From contig CAZNDM010000062.1 in assembly GCA_964571845.1 (NCBI GenBank), positions 28,893 to 92,892 of the forward strand: 64,000 nucleotides of DNA, given 5' to 3'. Below the pieces are notes generated by a model. That model saw nothing but the letters and a program-made list of their open reading frames with translations, did not search any database and had not been told where the DNA came from. Both the position numbers and the translations under genes were made by a program. Origin of the DNA: WFZT01 sp964571845. Lineage in GTDB: Bacteria > Hydrothermota > Hydrothermia > B15-G9 > WFZT01. Positions 53,944 through 62,037 of the stretch are shown piece by piece. Each line of letters starts with the position of its first letter. Position 1 is the stretch's first letter.

Positions 53944-55149
53944 ATGGAACTTAAAAGTCTCATAGAGCCCAATAACTCAAAAATCCTCCTTCTTGTGGCT
54001 GATGGACTGGGCGGCATACCACATCCAGAGTACGGCTACAAAACTGAACTTGAGGCAGCCAGAACACCAAATCTTGATAACCTCGCATCAAAGAGTGCTC
54101 TTGGTCTTACCATACCGGTTGCACAGGGAATAACACCGGGGAGTGGACCCGCCCATCTCTCCCTCTTTGGATATGATCCCCAGAAATACGAGATAGGTAG
54201 GGGAGTACTTGAAGCCCTCGGAATCGGTTTCCACATGACCAAAAGAGATGTCGCAGCAAGGGGAAATTTTGCAACTATACAACCTGACAGGACCATCATT
54301 GACAGACGCGCCGGTAGAATACCCACTGAAGAGTCAAGAAAGATCGTGGAAAAATTGCAGGAACACATCAAAGAAATAGATGGGGTGGAGATCATTTTAA
54401 AACCAGGAAAAGAACACAGATTTGTACTCGTACTTCGAGGAGACAACCTTTCGGACAAAATTTCAGACACAGATCCACAGCACGAAGGCTTAAAAATTCT
54501 CGATCCTTCCCCTCTCAGCAAAGAGGCTGAGTTCACCGCTCAGGTCGTCAAAAAATTCGTTGATAGGGCAATCGAAATTCTCAAAGACGAACCAAAAGCC
54601 AACGGAATTTTGCTAAGGGGTTTTGCCAAAGTACCTGATCTTGAACCATTTCCAGAAAAGTACAGACTGAGAGCCCTATCTATTGCAGCCTATCCCATGT
54701 ACAAAGGACTGACAAGACTCCTTGGATTTGACACGCCCGATGCGGGAGATACTTTTGAACTTGAGGTAGAAAAACTCAAAGAACTCTGGCACGATTACGA
54801 TTTTATCTATCTCCATTACAAAGACACTGATAAAGCCGGTGAAGATGGAGACTTTGAGAAAAAAGTGCATGTTATTGAAAAGCTTGATACTTTCATCCCC
54901 GAGCTTCTCAATTTGAAACCGGAGGTCTTTATCGTAACAGGAGACCATTCCACACCATCGTTGATAGGGGGACACTCCTGGCATCCCAATCCTCTGCTTA
55001 TCTACTCTGAAAAGGCGGGCATTTTCAATGCTGATGCAAAATTCACAGAAAGGGACTGCTCGAGAGGATACCTGGGTACCATCAACTCTATTGATCTAAT
55101 GCCCCTATTACTTGCCATGTCAGGGAGATTAAAAAAGTTTGGAGCATAA
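53944..55149 (+). CDS. apgM: 2,3-bisphosphoglycerate-independent phosphoglycerate mutase, archaeal type
   Basis: 401 aa, alkaline-phosphatase superfamily. Metal site LVADGLGG, nucleophile Ser in GITPGSGPAHLSLFGYDP, EALGIGF, HYKDTDKAGEDGDF and VTGDHSTPSLIGGHSWHPNP. The ~400-residue length without the large bacterial iPGM insertion places it in the ApgM group. Glycolysis/gluconeogenesis. AGGGAGGG precedes the ATG. Confidence 0.93.
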   Translation: MELKSLIEPNNSKILLLVADGLGGIPHPEYGYKTELEAARTPNLDNLASKSALGLTIPVAQGITPGSGPAHLSLFGYDPQKYEIGRGVLEALGIGFHMTKRDVAARGNFATIQPDRTIIDRRAGRIPTEESRKIVEKLQEHIKEIDGVEIILKPGKEHRFVLVLRGDNLSDKISDTDPQHEGLKILDPSPLSKEAEFTAQVVKKFVDRAIEILKDEPKANGILLRGFAKVPDLEPFPEKYRLRALSIAAYPMYKGLTRLLGFDTPDAGDTFELEVEKLKELWHDYDFIYLHYKDTDKAGEDGDFEKKVHVIEKLDTFIPELLNLKPEVFIVTGDHSTPSLIGGHSWHPNPLLIYSEKAGIFNADAKFTERDCSRGYLGTINSIDLMPLLLAMSGRLKKFGA

Positions 55150-55151
55150 AA

Positions 55152-55991
55152 ATGGCGGAAAAAATCCTGATACCTATTGATATAAACAGGGAAAATGAGG
55201 ATTTCCTGAAGTATTCAAAATTCTTTGTCGAGAAGTGGCAGGCAGAAGGTATCCTTATCCATGTGGTACCGGATCTGCTTGGTGGTTACATACCTTACGA
55301 TGTTAAGCTTGATGAACTTGAGAAGATGTTCGAGGAACTGAAAGCCGGAGTTGAATCAGTTTTAAAAAATCTTGCAGAGCGATTTGGCTTTACTTACGCG
55401 ATTGAGACCGGATCTCCATATGTGAAAACTGTCGAATTCATCCAGAAAAACGGTGTCAGTCTTGTTATTGTAAATGGAGGTGAGCCTGGCAAAGAACTTG
55501 GTACGCAGGCATATAAAATTGCGCGAAAATCACCTGCACCTGTGCTCGTTTATCGAAGGCATGAGCCTGAAATTTCAAAAATCCTGTTTACAACAGACCT
55601 ATCAGAGACTGCGGATAGGGCGTTCCCCTGTGCACTCAAGATCAAAGATAAATTCGGTGCGAAACTCACAGCTCTTCACATAGTTGAACCAATTACGGGG
55701 TATTTTGACGAAGGTCTTGTTAGTGGTATGCCACTCCTTGATATTGAAAATTTAAAAGAGACTGCCCTGAACATGATGTCCAGTAAATTCAAAGAGGCGG
55801 ATGAAGTCGTCGTCGAGGTTATGTCACCCACTGGAGACGCGATCATCGAATACGCTGAATCAAACGGTTTTGATCTTATTGTCATGGCTACTCATGGCAG
55901 AAGCGCCCTTGAAAAAATTCTACTTGGAAGTGTAACTGAAAAAGTGGTAAGGTTTTCAAAAGTCCCTATTCTTGTTTCACGATCACTCTGA
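55152..55991 (+). CDS. Universal stress protein, two tandem UspA domains
   Basis: 279 aa. Domain 1 (~1-135) begins EKILIPIDINRENEDFLKY; domain 2 (~138-279) begins KILFTTDLSETADRAFPCAL and ends with MATHGRSALEKILLGSVTEK, the ATP-binding G-2x-G-9x-G-[ST] region. Domain 1 shows the degenerate GGEPGKELGTQAY. Follows apgM by 2 nt and overlaps the convergent HEAT gene by 9 nt. Stress role is family-based. Confidence 0.88.
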   Translation: MAEKILIPIDINRENEDFLKYSKFFVEKWQAEGILIHVVPDLLGGYIPYDVKLDELEKMFEELKAGVESVLKNLAERFGFTYAIETGSPYVKTVEFIQKNGVSLVIVNGGEPGKELGTQAYKIARKSPAPVLVYRRHEPEISKILFTTDLSETADRAFPCALKIKDKFGAKLTALHIVEPITGYFDEGLVSGMPLLDIENLKETALNMMSSKFKEADEVVVEVMSPTGDAIIEYAESNGFDLIVMATHGRSALEKILLGSVTEKVVRFSKVPILVSRSL

Positions 55992-57029
55992 GTACTGTGA
56001 TCTGACAAAGAGGTTTGTCTCTTTTAATTTTGTTAATTCGAGCAGCTTGTTTACATCTGTGTCGTTCAGTCTTTTAAGGGCTCTTACGGCATAGCCCCGA
56101 GACAGATAGCAGGGCGAATAGAGATAGGAAATCAAAAGTTTCCTTGCCCTGATGTAAAGTTCTCTGTTTTTATCTTTTATTCTGGCAGCTACTTTTCCGG
56201 TAAGCCTGATGTATTTTATTCTTTTACTGCACTTATAGTGGTCAAACGATTTCTGTGCCTCATGTGCCAGCAATTTACTGGAAAGTTCAATTGCGCCAAT
56301 TCCGAGTATCCCAGGATTCGATATCATTTCAAGCCCGGTTCCAGCTGCCTCAACAGCATCCCCTACATAACTTTCAAATAACCCCTTATCAAGCTTCTCC
56401 AAAGCCTTTCCAAGCACTTCCTCTGTGCCTATCAACGAAAGTGCCTCAAGCGCCGTCTCCCTGATAATAAAATACTCATCCTCCAGTGCTTTAAAAAGGC
56501 ATTCGATAGAATCCTCGTCTTTCAACTTCTTGAGGGCAATAACCGACACGAGTCTCATCCTCATGTCCCGGGAACTTACATAAGGTTCGATCACCTTTGC
56601 TGCCCTGCTTACTCCGATTTCACCAAGTGCAAATATTATCGACCTTATAACCTTCTTTTTCTTTTCAACCTTAAGAAGGGAAATCAAAGTATCGACCGAG
56701 CTGGTGTCTTTTAAATCACCGAGTAGCCTTATACAGTTGATCTTGACCGTATCATTGTCATCGTGTATTCCCGCGTAAATATACGGCAGCGATAGATCTT
56801 TTAAGTGTTTGACCACATATTTGATCGCCCTGTATTCAAGGGTTGATGTGGTCTTTATTTTTTCACTAAAAATGTAATCCAGAGCCTCTTTCTTGAGCTC
56901 AACGAGTTTCTTCCTCGCTGAGTCAACCTCTTCAATAGCCTCCCCCACCCTCCACTTGGATGCAGATTCAAAAAGTCTATCAAGATCCGGCGAAACTGCT
57001 ACCAAAATTGCCATTAAAAGATGGATCAT
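55983..57029 (-). CDS. Secreted HEAT-repeat protein
   Basis: 348 aa. N-terminal signal-like segment MIHLLMAILVAVS, then ~30-residue helical pairs of the HEAT/PBS-lyase type: IKVNCIRLLGDLKDTSSVDTL-like units (about 110-140), RSIIFALGEIGVSRAAKVIE, LVSVIALKKLKDEDSIECLF, ETALEALSLIGTEEVLGKAL. No catalytic domain. The ATG overlaps the stop of the Asp-rich repeat protein by 4 nt, so both are made together. It may scaffold something at the cell surface or periplasm. Confidence 0.75.
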   Translation of the reverse strand: MIHLLMAILVAVSPDLDRLFESASKWRVGEAIEEVDSARKKLVELKKEALDYIFSEKIKTTSTLEYRAIKYVVKHLKDLSLPYIYAGIHDDNDTVKINCIRLLGDLKDTSSVDTLISLLKVEKKKKVIRSIIFALGEIGVSRAAKVIEPYVSSRDMRMRLVSVIALKKLKDEDSIECLFKALEDEYFIIRETALEALSLIGTEEVLGKALEKLDKGLFESYVGDAVEAAGTGLEMISNPGILGIGAIELSSKLLAHEAQKSFDHYKCSKRIKYIRLTGKVAARIKDKNRELYIRARKLLISYLYSPCYLSRGYAVRALKRLNDTDVNKLLELTKLKETNLFVRSQYSE

Positions 57030-58876
57030 TTCTGCTCCTCCACATCAATACCCACACCAATGGTTCCATTTAACCAGATTTTATTGTCAGAACCAGGTAA
57101 TCCTTTCCTGTACATGTCTTTTCCACTTAAATCAATGAAAATTCCAATGCCGGGAGCACCCCGTCCCATATTAGCCCATCCCTGTCCCGCTCCTTTCTCC
57201 CTCGTCATGTATGTGTCATTTCCACCTGAATCGATGAAAAAACCGACACTGTTGTAAATTCCTGCTCCCTGCCCACCGGAAACATAGTAGTTGTCATCAC
57301 CCTGTTTGTCTATCAACCACCCCACTGAGAGATCATGGCCTTCACCCTGAGAAGGTCCGAATCTCGAATAATAGGAATCCTCTCCAGAGCGGTCAACGAG
57401 CAATCCACTTGCTATGTGAATTCCTGCTCCCTGTACATACTCTACACCGTAATAAGAATCATCCCCTTCACCGTCGATCAAAAATCCAGCAGATAGCCAG
57501 TAACCTGCTCCCTGCCCGTAAACTTCAACCCTGTAGGAATCATTACCTTTTCCATCAATTAGAATCCCCAGTCCGCCAGAAAAATCCGGTCTCCAGCCTA
57601 TCGCAAAACCCTGAGCAAAAGACCTGTAATTCGTGGGTAACAGAGGATGATGTATGTAGTAGCCACCTGCGTAATAACGATCATCACCGGATCCTTCATA
57701 TATGAGCCCCAGCCCCTTTACAGACCCAAATCCCTGAGCCCAGTCAAAGGCTTTGTAATCATCATCTCCCTTGAAATCCAGCACAAAACCACAGCCAAAA
57801 TTTCCGGCTCCCTGCGTGTAAAAGCCCCCTCTATAAACATCATCTCCTTCAACATCGATCAAAGCACCACATCCTAAAAGACCGGCACCAAGCGACACAT
57901 GAGATGCATCATAAAAGTCATCTCCCCCACCATCGTAAATCACACCGATCCCCATATACCCTGCACCAAGTGAAGCAACGGTCGAACTCTTGTAAATATC
58001 ATCTCCTCCCAGATCTATCACAACAGATACCGGGAATTCTGTAAACACTCCACCTCCCACCCTGCCGACATATCTGTCGTCTCCTCCAAAATCAACAATA
58101 AGTGCAAAATCTCCATCAAAAGTATTGTCCCCTATACCCCCTAACCCCACTCTTCCTATGTCAGTTTCAAAGATTATTTGAAATGTGTCTCTAACAGCAG
58201 GTACACTGCCGAGAAATTCGTAAATGGATCTCAAAATCAGCGAAAAAGCAGAAAAAACCGGATCAAGATTCACCTTCTTAAGAATCATAGTTAAAGACTC
58301 GGGTGGTATGGATGTGGTGTCGCCAAAGGCAAATGGGGTTGCAATACCACATTCCCTCAGGATCACTCCCCTCAAAGTATCATCCAGCGAGTCATCCTCG
58401 TCTGTCCACCAGAAGACACCATCGGAAAGAAGCGTATCGAGTTCACCAGACGAAAGACCTTTAAATCCCTTTTTAAAAATTTCGCCTGCTTCGAGAATAC
58501 TTTTCATAAGATTACCAACTGCAGAAGAAATTTGTGGCGGAACACTGTCAATAGCAAAACTATCTTTAACTTCTGGATAGCTGAACACTTCACAGTCAAG
58601 AAGATCTGCGGAGTAATTGACCAGCAGCCAGGGATCAGACACCAGTTTTCCTATAGAATCTTCAAGAGTGTCTGCAAAATACGGAACATATAGGGGATCT
58701 TTTAAAAACTTTTCGACTATTTTTAATCTAAAAGGGTCCTTGTCCGCCCACAACTTGTCGTACTCCAGATCGTGCCTGCTGATATTCAAAATTTCAAGAG
58801 CAAGATCAATATACCTCTCCTCCAGATTTCCAATCGTCGGATTAAAAGAGAGTAAAAGCAGGACAAAAAACAGCAT
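57026..58876 (-). CDS. Secreted Asp/Gly-rich solenoid-like repeat protein
   Basis: 616 aa. Signal peptide MLFFVLLLLSFNPTIG, a ~230-residue helical N-terminal part, then twelve repeats of ~26-35 residues, each with a D-x-x-G-D-D-x-Y core (DFGGDDRY, DLGGDDIY, DGGGDDFY, DVEGDDVY, DFKGDDDY, EGSGDDRY, DGKGNDSY, DGEGDDSY, DRSGEDSY, DKQGDDNY, DSGGNDTY, DLSGKDMY) followed by QGAG-type turns and a short hydrophobic strand. The regular acidic ladder suggests a beta-solenoid, perhaps metal-stabilised. I do not recognise a named family; it is not a standard RTX nonapeptide. Translationally coupled to the HEAT gene. Confidence 0.65.
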   Translation of the reverse strand: MLFFVLLLLSFNPTIGNLEERYIDLALEILNISRHDLEYDKLWADKDPFRLKIVEKFLKDPLYVPYFADTLEDSIGKLVSDPWLLVNYSADLLDCEVFSYPEVKDSFAIDSVPPQISSAVGNLMKSILEAGEIFKKGFKGLSSGELDTLLSDGVFWWTDEDDSLDDTLRGVILRECGIATPFAFGDTTSIPPESLTMILKKVNLDPVFSAFSLILRSIYEFLGSVPAVRDTFQIIFETDIGRVGLGGIGDNTFDGDFALIVDFGGDDRYVGRVGGGVFTEFPVSVVIDLGGDDIYKSSTVASLGAGYMGIGVIYDGGGDDFYDASHVSLGAGLLGCGALIDVEGDDVYRGGFYTQGAGNFGCGFVLDFKGDDDYKAFDWAQGFGSVKGLGLIYEGSGDDRYYAGGYYIHHPLLPTNYRSFAQGFAIGWRPDFSGGLGILIDGKGNDSYRVEVYGQGAGYWLSAGFLIDGEGDDSYYGVEYVQGAGIHIASGLLVDRSGEDSYYSRFGPSQGEGHDLSVGWLIDKQGDDNYYVSGGQGAGIYNSVGFFIDSGGNDTYMTREKGAGQGWANMGRGAPGIGIFIDLSGKDMYRKGLPGSDNKIWLNGTIGVGIDVEEQK

Positions 58877-59023
58877 GGCAATAAGTATTTATCAGCATAT
58901 GTGGGATTTCAAGGCAAAAAAACAAGGCTGTTCGAAAAATGCATCGGGGGATTGCAATTTTTACAAAAAGGAAATCTTTTTGTGAAGCTCGAGGGCAGAA
59001 ATAAAGAAGTATGATCCGGAATT

Positions 59024-59467
59024 TTATTTAGAATTTTCGTAAGCTTCGATTTTTTTGATTCTTCGTAAGTGACGGCCCCCTTCAAAGTCCGTTGTCAGGA
59101 ATCTCAAAACGAATTCTTCGGCATCTTTAAAGTCAACATAACCGCCCTGAAGGCAGATAACATTGGCATTGTTGTGTTTTCTTGAGAGTTCAGCAAACTC
59201 AACAGCGGTAACGAGGGCTGCTCTAACTCCTTTGACCTTATTAGCAGCAATGGACATACCGATACCTGTCATACAGATGAGAATTCCAAAGTCTGCTCTA
59301 CCAGAGGTAACGGCTTCTCCAACAGGGATAGCAGCATCGGGGTAATCAAAGGACTCCTCACTGTGTGTGCCAAAATCAAGAACTTCAAAACCCCTGGAGG
59401 AGAGAAAGGTTTTGAGGTGTTCTTTAAGCCTGAATCCTCTATGATCTGAACCGATTGCAATTTTCAT
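59024..59467 (-). CDS. rpiB: Ribose-5-phosphate isomerase B
   Basis: 147 aa. IAIGSDHRGFRLKEHL, DFGTHSEESFDYPD, the catalytic Cys in ICMTGIGMSIAANKVKG (Met replaces the usual Gly after Cys), and His in RKHNNANV. Interconverts ribose-5-P and ribulose-5-P; some relatives act on allose-6-P or galactose-6-P. No ribosome site; a GC hairpin ends 11 nt upstream, and TAAAAT lies 8 nt before the ATG without a matching -35. Confidence 0.92.
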   Translation of the reverse strand: MKIAIGSDHRGFRLKEHLKTFLSSRGFEVLDFGTHSEESFDYPDAAIPVGEAVTSGRADFGILICMTGIGMSIAANKVKGVRAALVTAVEFAELSRKHNNANVICLQGGYVDFKDAEEFVLRFLTTDFEGGRHLRRIKKIEAYENSK

Positions 59468-59477
59468 TTTGAAAAAT

Positions 59478-59516
59478 TTTAAAAGGGGGCGGCGCTTCGC
59501 GCCGCCCCCTTTTAAA
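59478..59516. terminator. 18-bp GC hairpin between argF and rpiB
   Basis: Stem 59478-59495 with 59499-59516, TTC loop on the plus strand. On the minus strand it follows argF by 4 nt and is followed by ATTTTTC, a short T-run, so it probably ends the argF transcript. Confidence 0.7.
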
Positions 59517-59520
59517 TCCT

Positions 59521-60432
59521 CTATCCCTTAAAAATTTCAAGAAAGAGTGCCTTCTCTGTATGGAGTCTGTTTTCCGCCTGCTGGAATACCACGGATTTTT
59601 CAGATTCAATAACCTCATCTGTAATCTCTTCACCACGGTGCGCAGGGAGACAGTGCATCACCTTTACATCAGGAGAAGACACTTTAAGGAGCTCATCATT
59701 AACCTGATAACCCTGAAAATCTCTAAGTCTCTTCTCCCTCTCAGCTTCCTGTCCCATGGAGGTCCAGACATCTGTATAAACAAAATCAGCGTTCTTTGCA
59801 GCTTCAAGAGGATCTGTCGTAATTTTTATGACGCTGCCGGACTTTCTGGCAAGATCGAGGGCTTTTTCCACAATGGCTCCATCAGGTTCATAACCAGGTG
59901 GATGGGCAAGGGTGAAATTTGTGCCCAGCATTGCAGAGAGTAGCATCAACGAATTCGCCACATTATTGCTGTCACCAATGAACGAAAGATTGACCTTAAA
60001 TGAACCTGAAATCTCGTATATGGTCATAAAATCAGCAAGAGCCTGGCATGGATGTTCCAGGTCTGAGAGTGCATTAACAACAGGGATTTTCCCAAATTCC
60101 GCCAATTCTTCAAGTGTTTTGTGGGCAAATACTCGTGCAACAATCGCGTCCACCCATTTGTCCAGGTTTCTTGCAACATCCTTTACAGGCTCACGGACAC
60201 CAAGTTTGATGTCGCCCGGAGCGAGGTAAATCGGATACCCTCCGAGATGTACTATGGCGACTTCAAAGGTTGTCCTCGTTCTCAACGACGGTTTTTCAAA
60301 AATCAGAGCAACTGTCTTTCCCTCTAATTCTTTACCTCTGTAGCCATTCTTCTTAAGCTCAATGGCTCTGAGGATAAGATCTTTCGTTTTTTCAGGACTG
60401 AGATCTGTTACAGACAGGTAATCCAGTTTCAT
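59521..60432 (-). CDS. argF: Ornithine carbamoyltransferase
   Basis: 303 aa. Carbamoyl-phosphate loop reads SLRTRTTFE (STRTR in most), then HPCQALADFMTIYE, and the ornithine-specific HCLPAHRGEEI. Makes citrulline for ArgG, encoded at 33625. Its ATG overlaps the stop of the TPR lipoprotein gene by 4 nt, an unusual partner for an arginine gene. Confidence 0.95.
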   Translation of the reverse strand: MKLDYLSVTDLSPEKTKDLILRAIELKKNGYRGKELEGKTVALIFEKPSLRTRTTFEVAIVHLGGYPIYLAPGDIKLGVREPVKDVARNLDKWVDAIVARVFAHKTLEELAEFGKIPVVNALSDLEHPCQALADFMTIYEISGSFKVNLSFIGDSNNVANSLMLLSAMLGTNFTLAHPPGYEPDGAIVEKALDLARKSGSVIKITTDPLEAAKNADFVYTDVWTSMGQEAEREKRLRDFQGYQVNDELLKVSSPDVKVMHCLPAHRGEEITDEVIESEKSVVFQQAENRLHTEKALFLEIFKG

Positions 60433-61496
60433 TTTTTATTCCTCAGTTCCTGTTCTTTTTTAAACATTTCAATTGCCTTTTCCTTGTAAATCTTTCTCTC
60501 ACCGGGGTCCTTCACAACTTCACCGAGCACTTTATATGTGTTTCCGAGATAGAAGTAAATGTCAGGGTTTTCAGGATCAAGCTCTCTTGCCTGATTGAAG
60601 GCATCAACGGCTTTTTTCAGGTATTCCTCGTTGATGTTGTTTGTATCCTCGACAGCCTTTTCAAAATACGCTTCACCAAGGCTGATCCAGGCAGTTTTAT
60701 CGTTGGGCTTGTAGCTTACATACTTTTCAAAAGCGGCGATAGCATCATCATACCGCTTGAGATTGAGGGCGGAAACTCCCGCATTGAGCCAGGCATTGGC
60801 GTTTGTCGTGTCGAGCCTTGCAGCTTTAATAAAGTTTTCGTATGCCTTCTCGTAATTGTTTTTCTTAAAATAGATGACACCGAGCTCAAAGTATGCTCTT
60901 GAATATGTGGTATCAAGGGAAACGAGCTTTTCAAGATGCTTCATGGCTTCATCCGTATTACCCTCCACTTCTTCCATTAGTCCAAGGTAATAGAGAGCCT
61001 GTTTGTTCTCAGGATCAAGCTCGAGAACCTTTTTAAGAGCCTCTTTGGCTTTATCACTCTTTCCTGCTTTCTGATAGATACTTGAAAGTGACAGATAGGC
61101 TTTGGGGTCTCTCGGGTTTATCTTGACGGCATAGTTCAGATACTCAATGGCCTTATCGAGATTGTTCTCCTTGTAGGCTGTTATTCCAGCGTTAAAAAAT
61201 GTGAGGTATTCGGTCTGACCAAATTTGGAGACGAATTTTTTCTCCTTGTCCAGCTGGTAAACTTTTTCGAAGTTTTCTGCAGCTTTGGTGTAATCTCTCA
61301 GGCCAATATAGGCCCTTGCAAGCCAGAGATATGCCTCGGGATTCTGGGGCTCATCCTTAACCCATAACTGACCTTCTTTTACTGCCTTTTTAAAGTTATT
61401 TTGCTGAATGTATATCTTGACACTTGACTTGTGCGGCGAGGTTGCACAAGAGGCAAGAAAGACCATTGCTATAATCGGCATAATGTATTTTCTCAT
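60429..61496 (-). CDS. TPR-repeat lipoprotein
   Basis: 355 aa. Signal with lipobox FLASC, then about nine TPR units (PEAYLWLARAYIGLRDYTKA, PKAYLSLSSIYQKAGKSDKA, KQALYYLGLMEEVEGNTDEA, SRAYFELGVIYFKKNNYEKA, NAWLNAGVSALNLKRYDDAI and others). A scaffold facing the periplasm. AGGAGGATTAC precedes the ATG. Function unknown. Confidence 0.85.
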   Translation of the reverse strand: MRKYIMPIIAMVFLASCATSPHKSSVKIYIQQNNFKKAVKEGQLWVKDEPQNPEAYLWLARAYIGLRDYTKAAENFEKVYQLDKEKKFVSKFGQTEYLTFFNAGITAYKENNLDKAIEYLNYAVKINPRDPKAYLSLSSIYQKAGKSDKAKEALKKVLELDPENKQALYYLGLMEEVEGNTDEAMKHLEKLVSLDTTYSRAYFELGVIYFKKNNYEKAYENFIKAARLDTTNANAWLNAGVSALNLKRYDDAIAAFEKYVSYKPNDKTAWISLGEAYFEKAVEDTNNINEEYLKKAVDAFNQARELDPENPDIYFYLGNTYKVLGEVVKDPGERKIYKEKAIEMFKKEQELRNKK

Positions 61497-61535
61497 TGTA
61501 ATCCTCCTTTCAGGGTTTTGGGATTAGTGAGCGAT

Positions 61536-61564
61536 ATTATAATCCTGGATGTGAGATATAACAA
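61536..61564 (-). promoter_or_regulatory. Promoter of the TPR lipoprotein-argF operon
   Basis: On the minus strand TTGTTA (61559-61564), 17-nt spacer, TATAAT (61536-61541). Leader ~32 nt. Confidence 0.6.
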
Positions 61565-61610
61565 CAAAAATTGAACATGTGAAAGTCAGCCCCGGATCCT
61601 GTAAATTGTC

Positions 61611-62021
61611 TTAAAGATCAAACTTGCCCGAACCAAAAAAGTCTTTTATCCATTCGATTATCGAATCTCTAACTGATCTAAAAACCTCGATGTCGTTGGA
61701 TTCTGATGGATCCGGAAAACTCCTGTGAAAAACTTTCTTTCCGGGAAAGAATGGGCAATTTTTCATGGCGTCATCACACACAGTAACCACAACATCGAAC
61801 ACAGAGCCTTTAAATTCTTCTACAGATGTGGATCTGTGATGTGAGATATCAATTCCTATTTCTTTTAGAGCTTTGATCGCAAGTGGGTTTACCCTGGTTG
61901 GATGCGTCCCTGCGCTGTAAGCTTCGAATCTGTCGCCATATAGATGGTTTAATATCCCTTCTGCCATCTGGGATCTTGCAGAATTGTGAGTGCATATAAA
62001 GAGTACCCTGATTCTGCTCAC
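61611..62021 (-). CDS. arsC: Arsenate reductase ArsC, thioredoxin-linked LMW-phosphatase type
   Basis: 136 aa. Active-site loop CTHNSARSQMAEG (P-loop CX5R) and two further cysteines in VTVCDDAMKNCPFFPG, giving the Cys triad of thioredoxin-coupled arsenate reductases, then FPDPSES. The GTG at 62021 is chosen because AGGAGG lies 5 nt upstream; a TTG at 62048 would overlap the preceding gene. No arsR or arsenite pump is nearby. Confidence 0.87.
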   Translation of the reverse strand: MSRIRVLFICTHNSARSQMAEGILNHLYGDRFEAYSAGTHPTRVNPLAIKALKEIGIDISHHRSTSVEEFKGSVFDVVVTVCDDAMKNCPFFPGKKVFHRSFPDPSESNDIEVFRSVRDSIIEWIKDFFGSGKFDL

Positions 62022-62037
62022 CACCCCCTCCTGAAAT

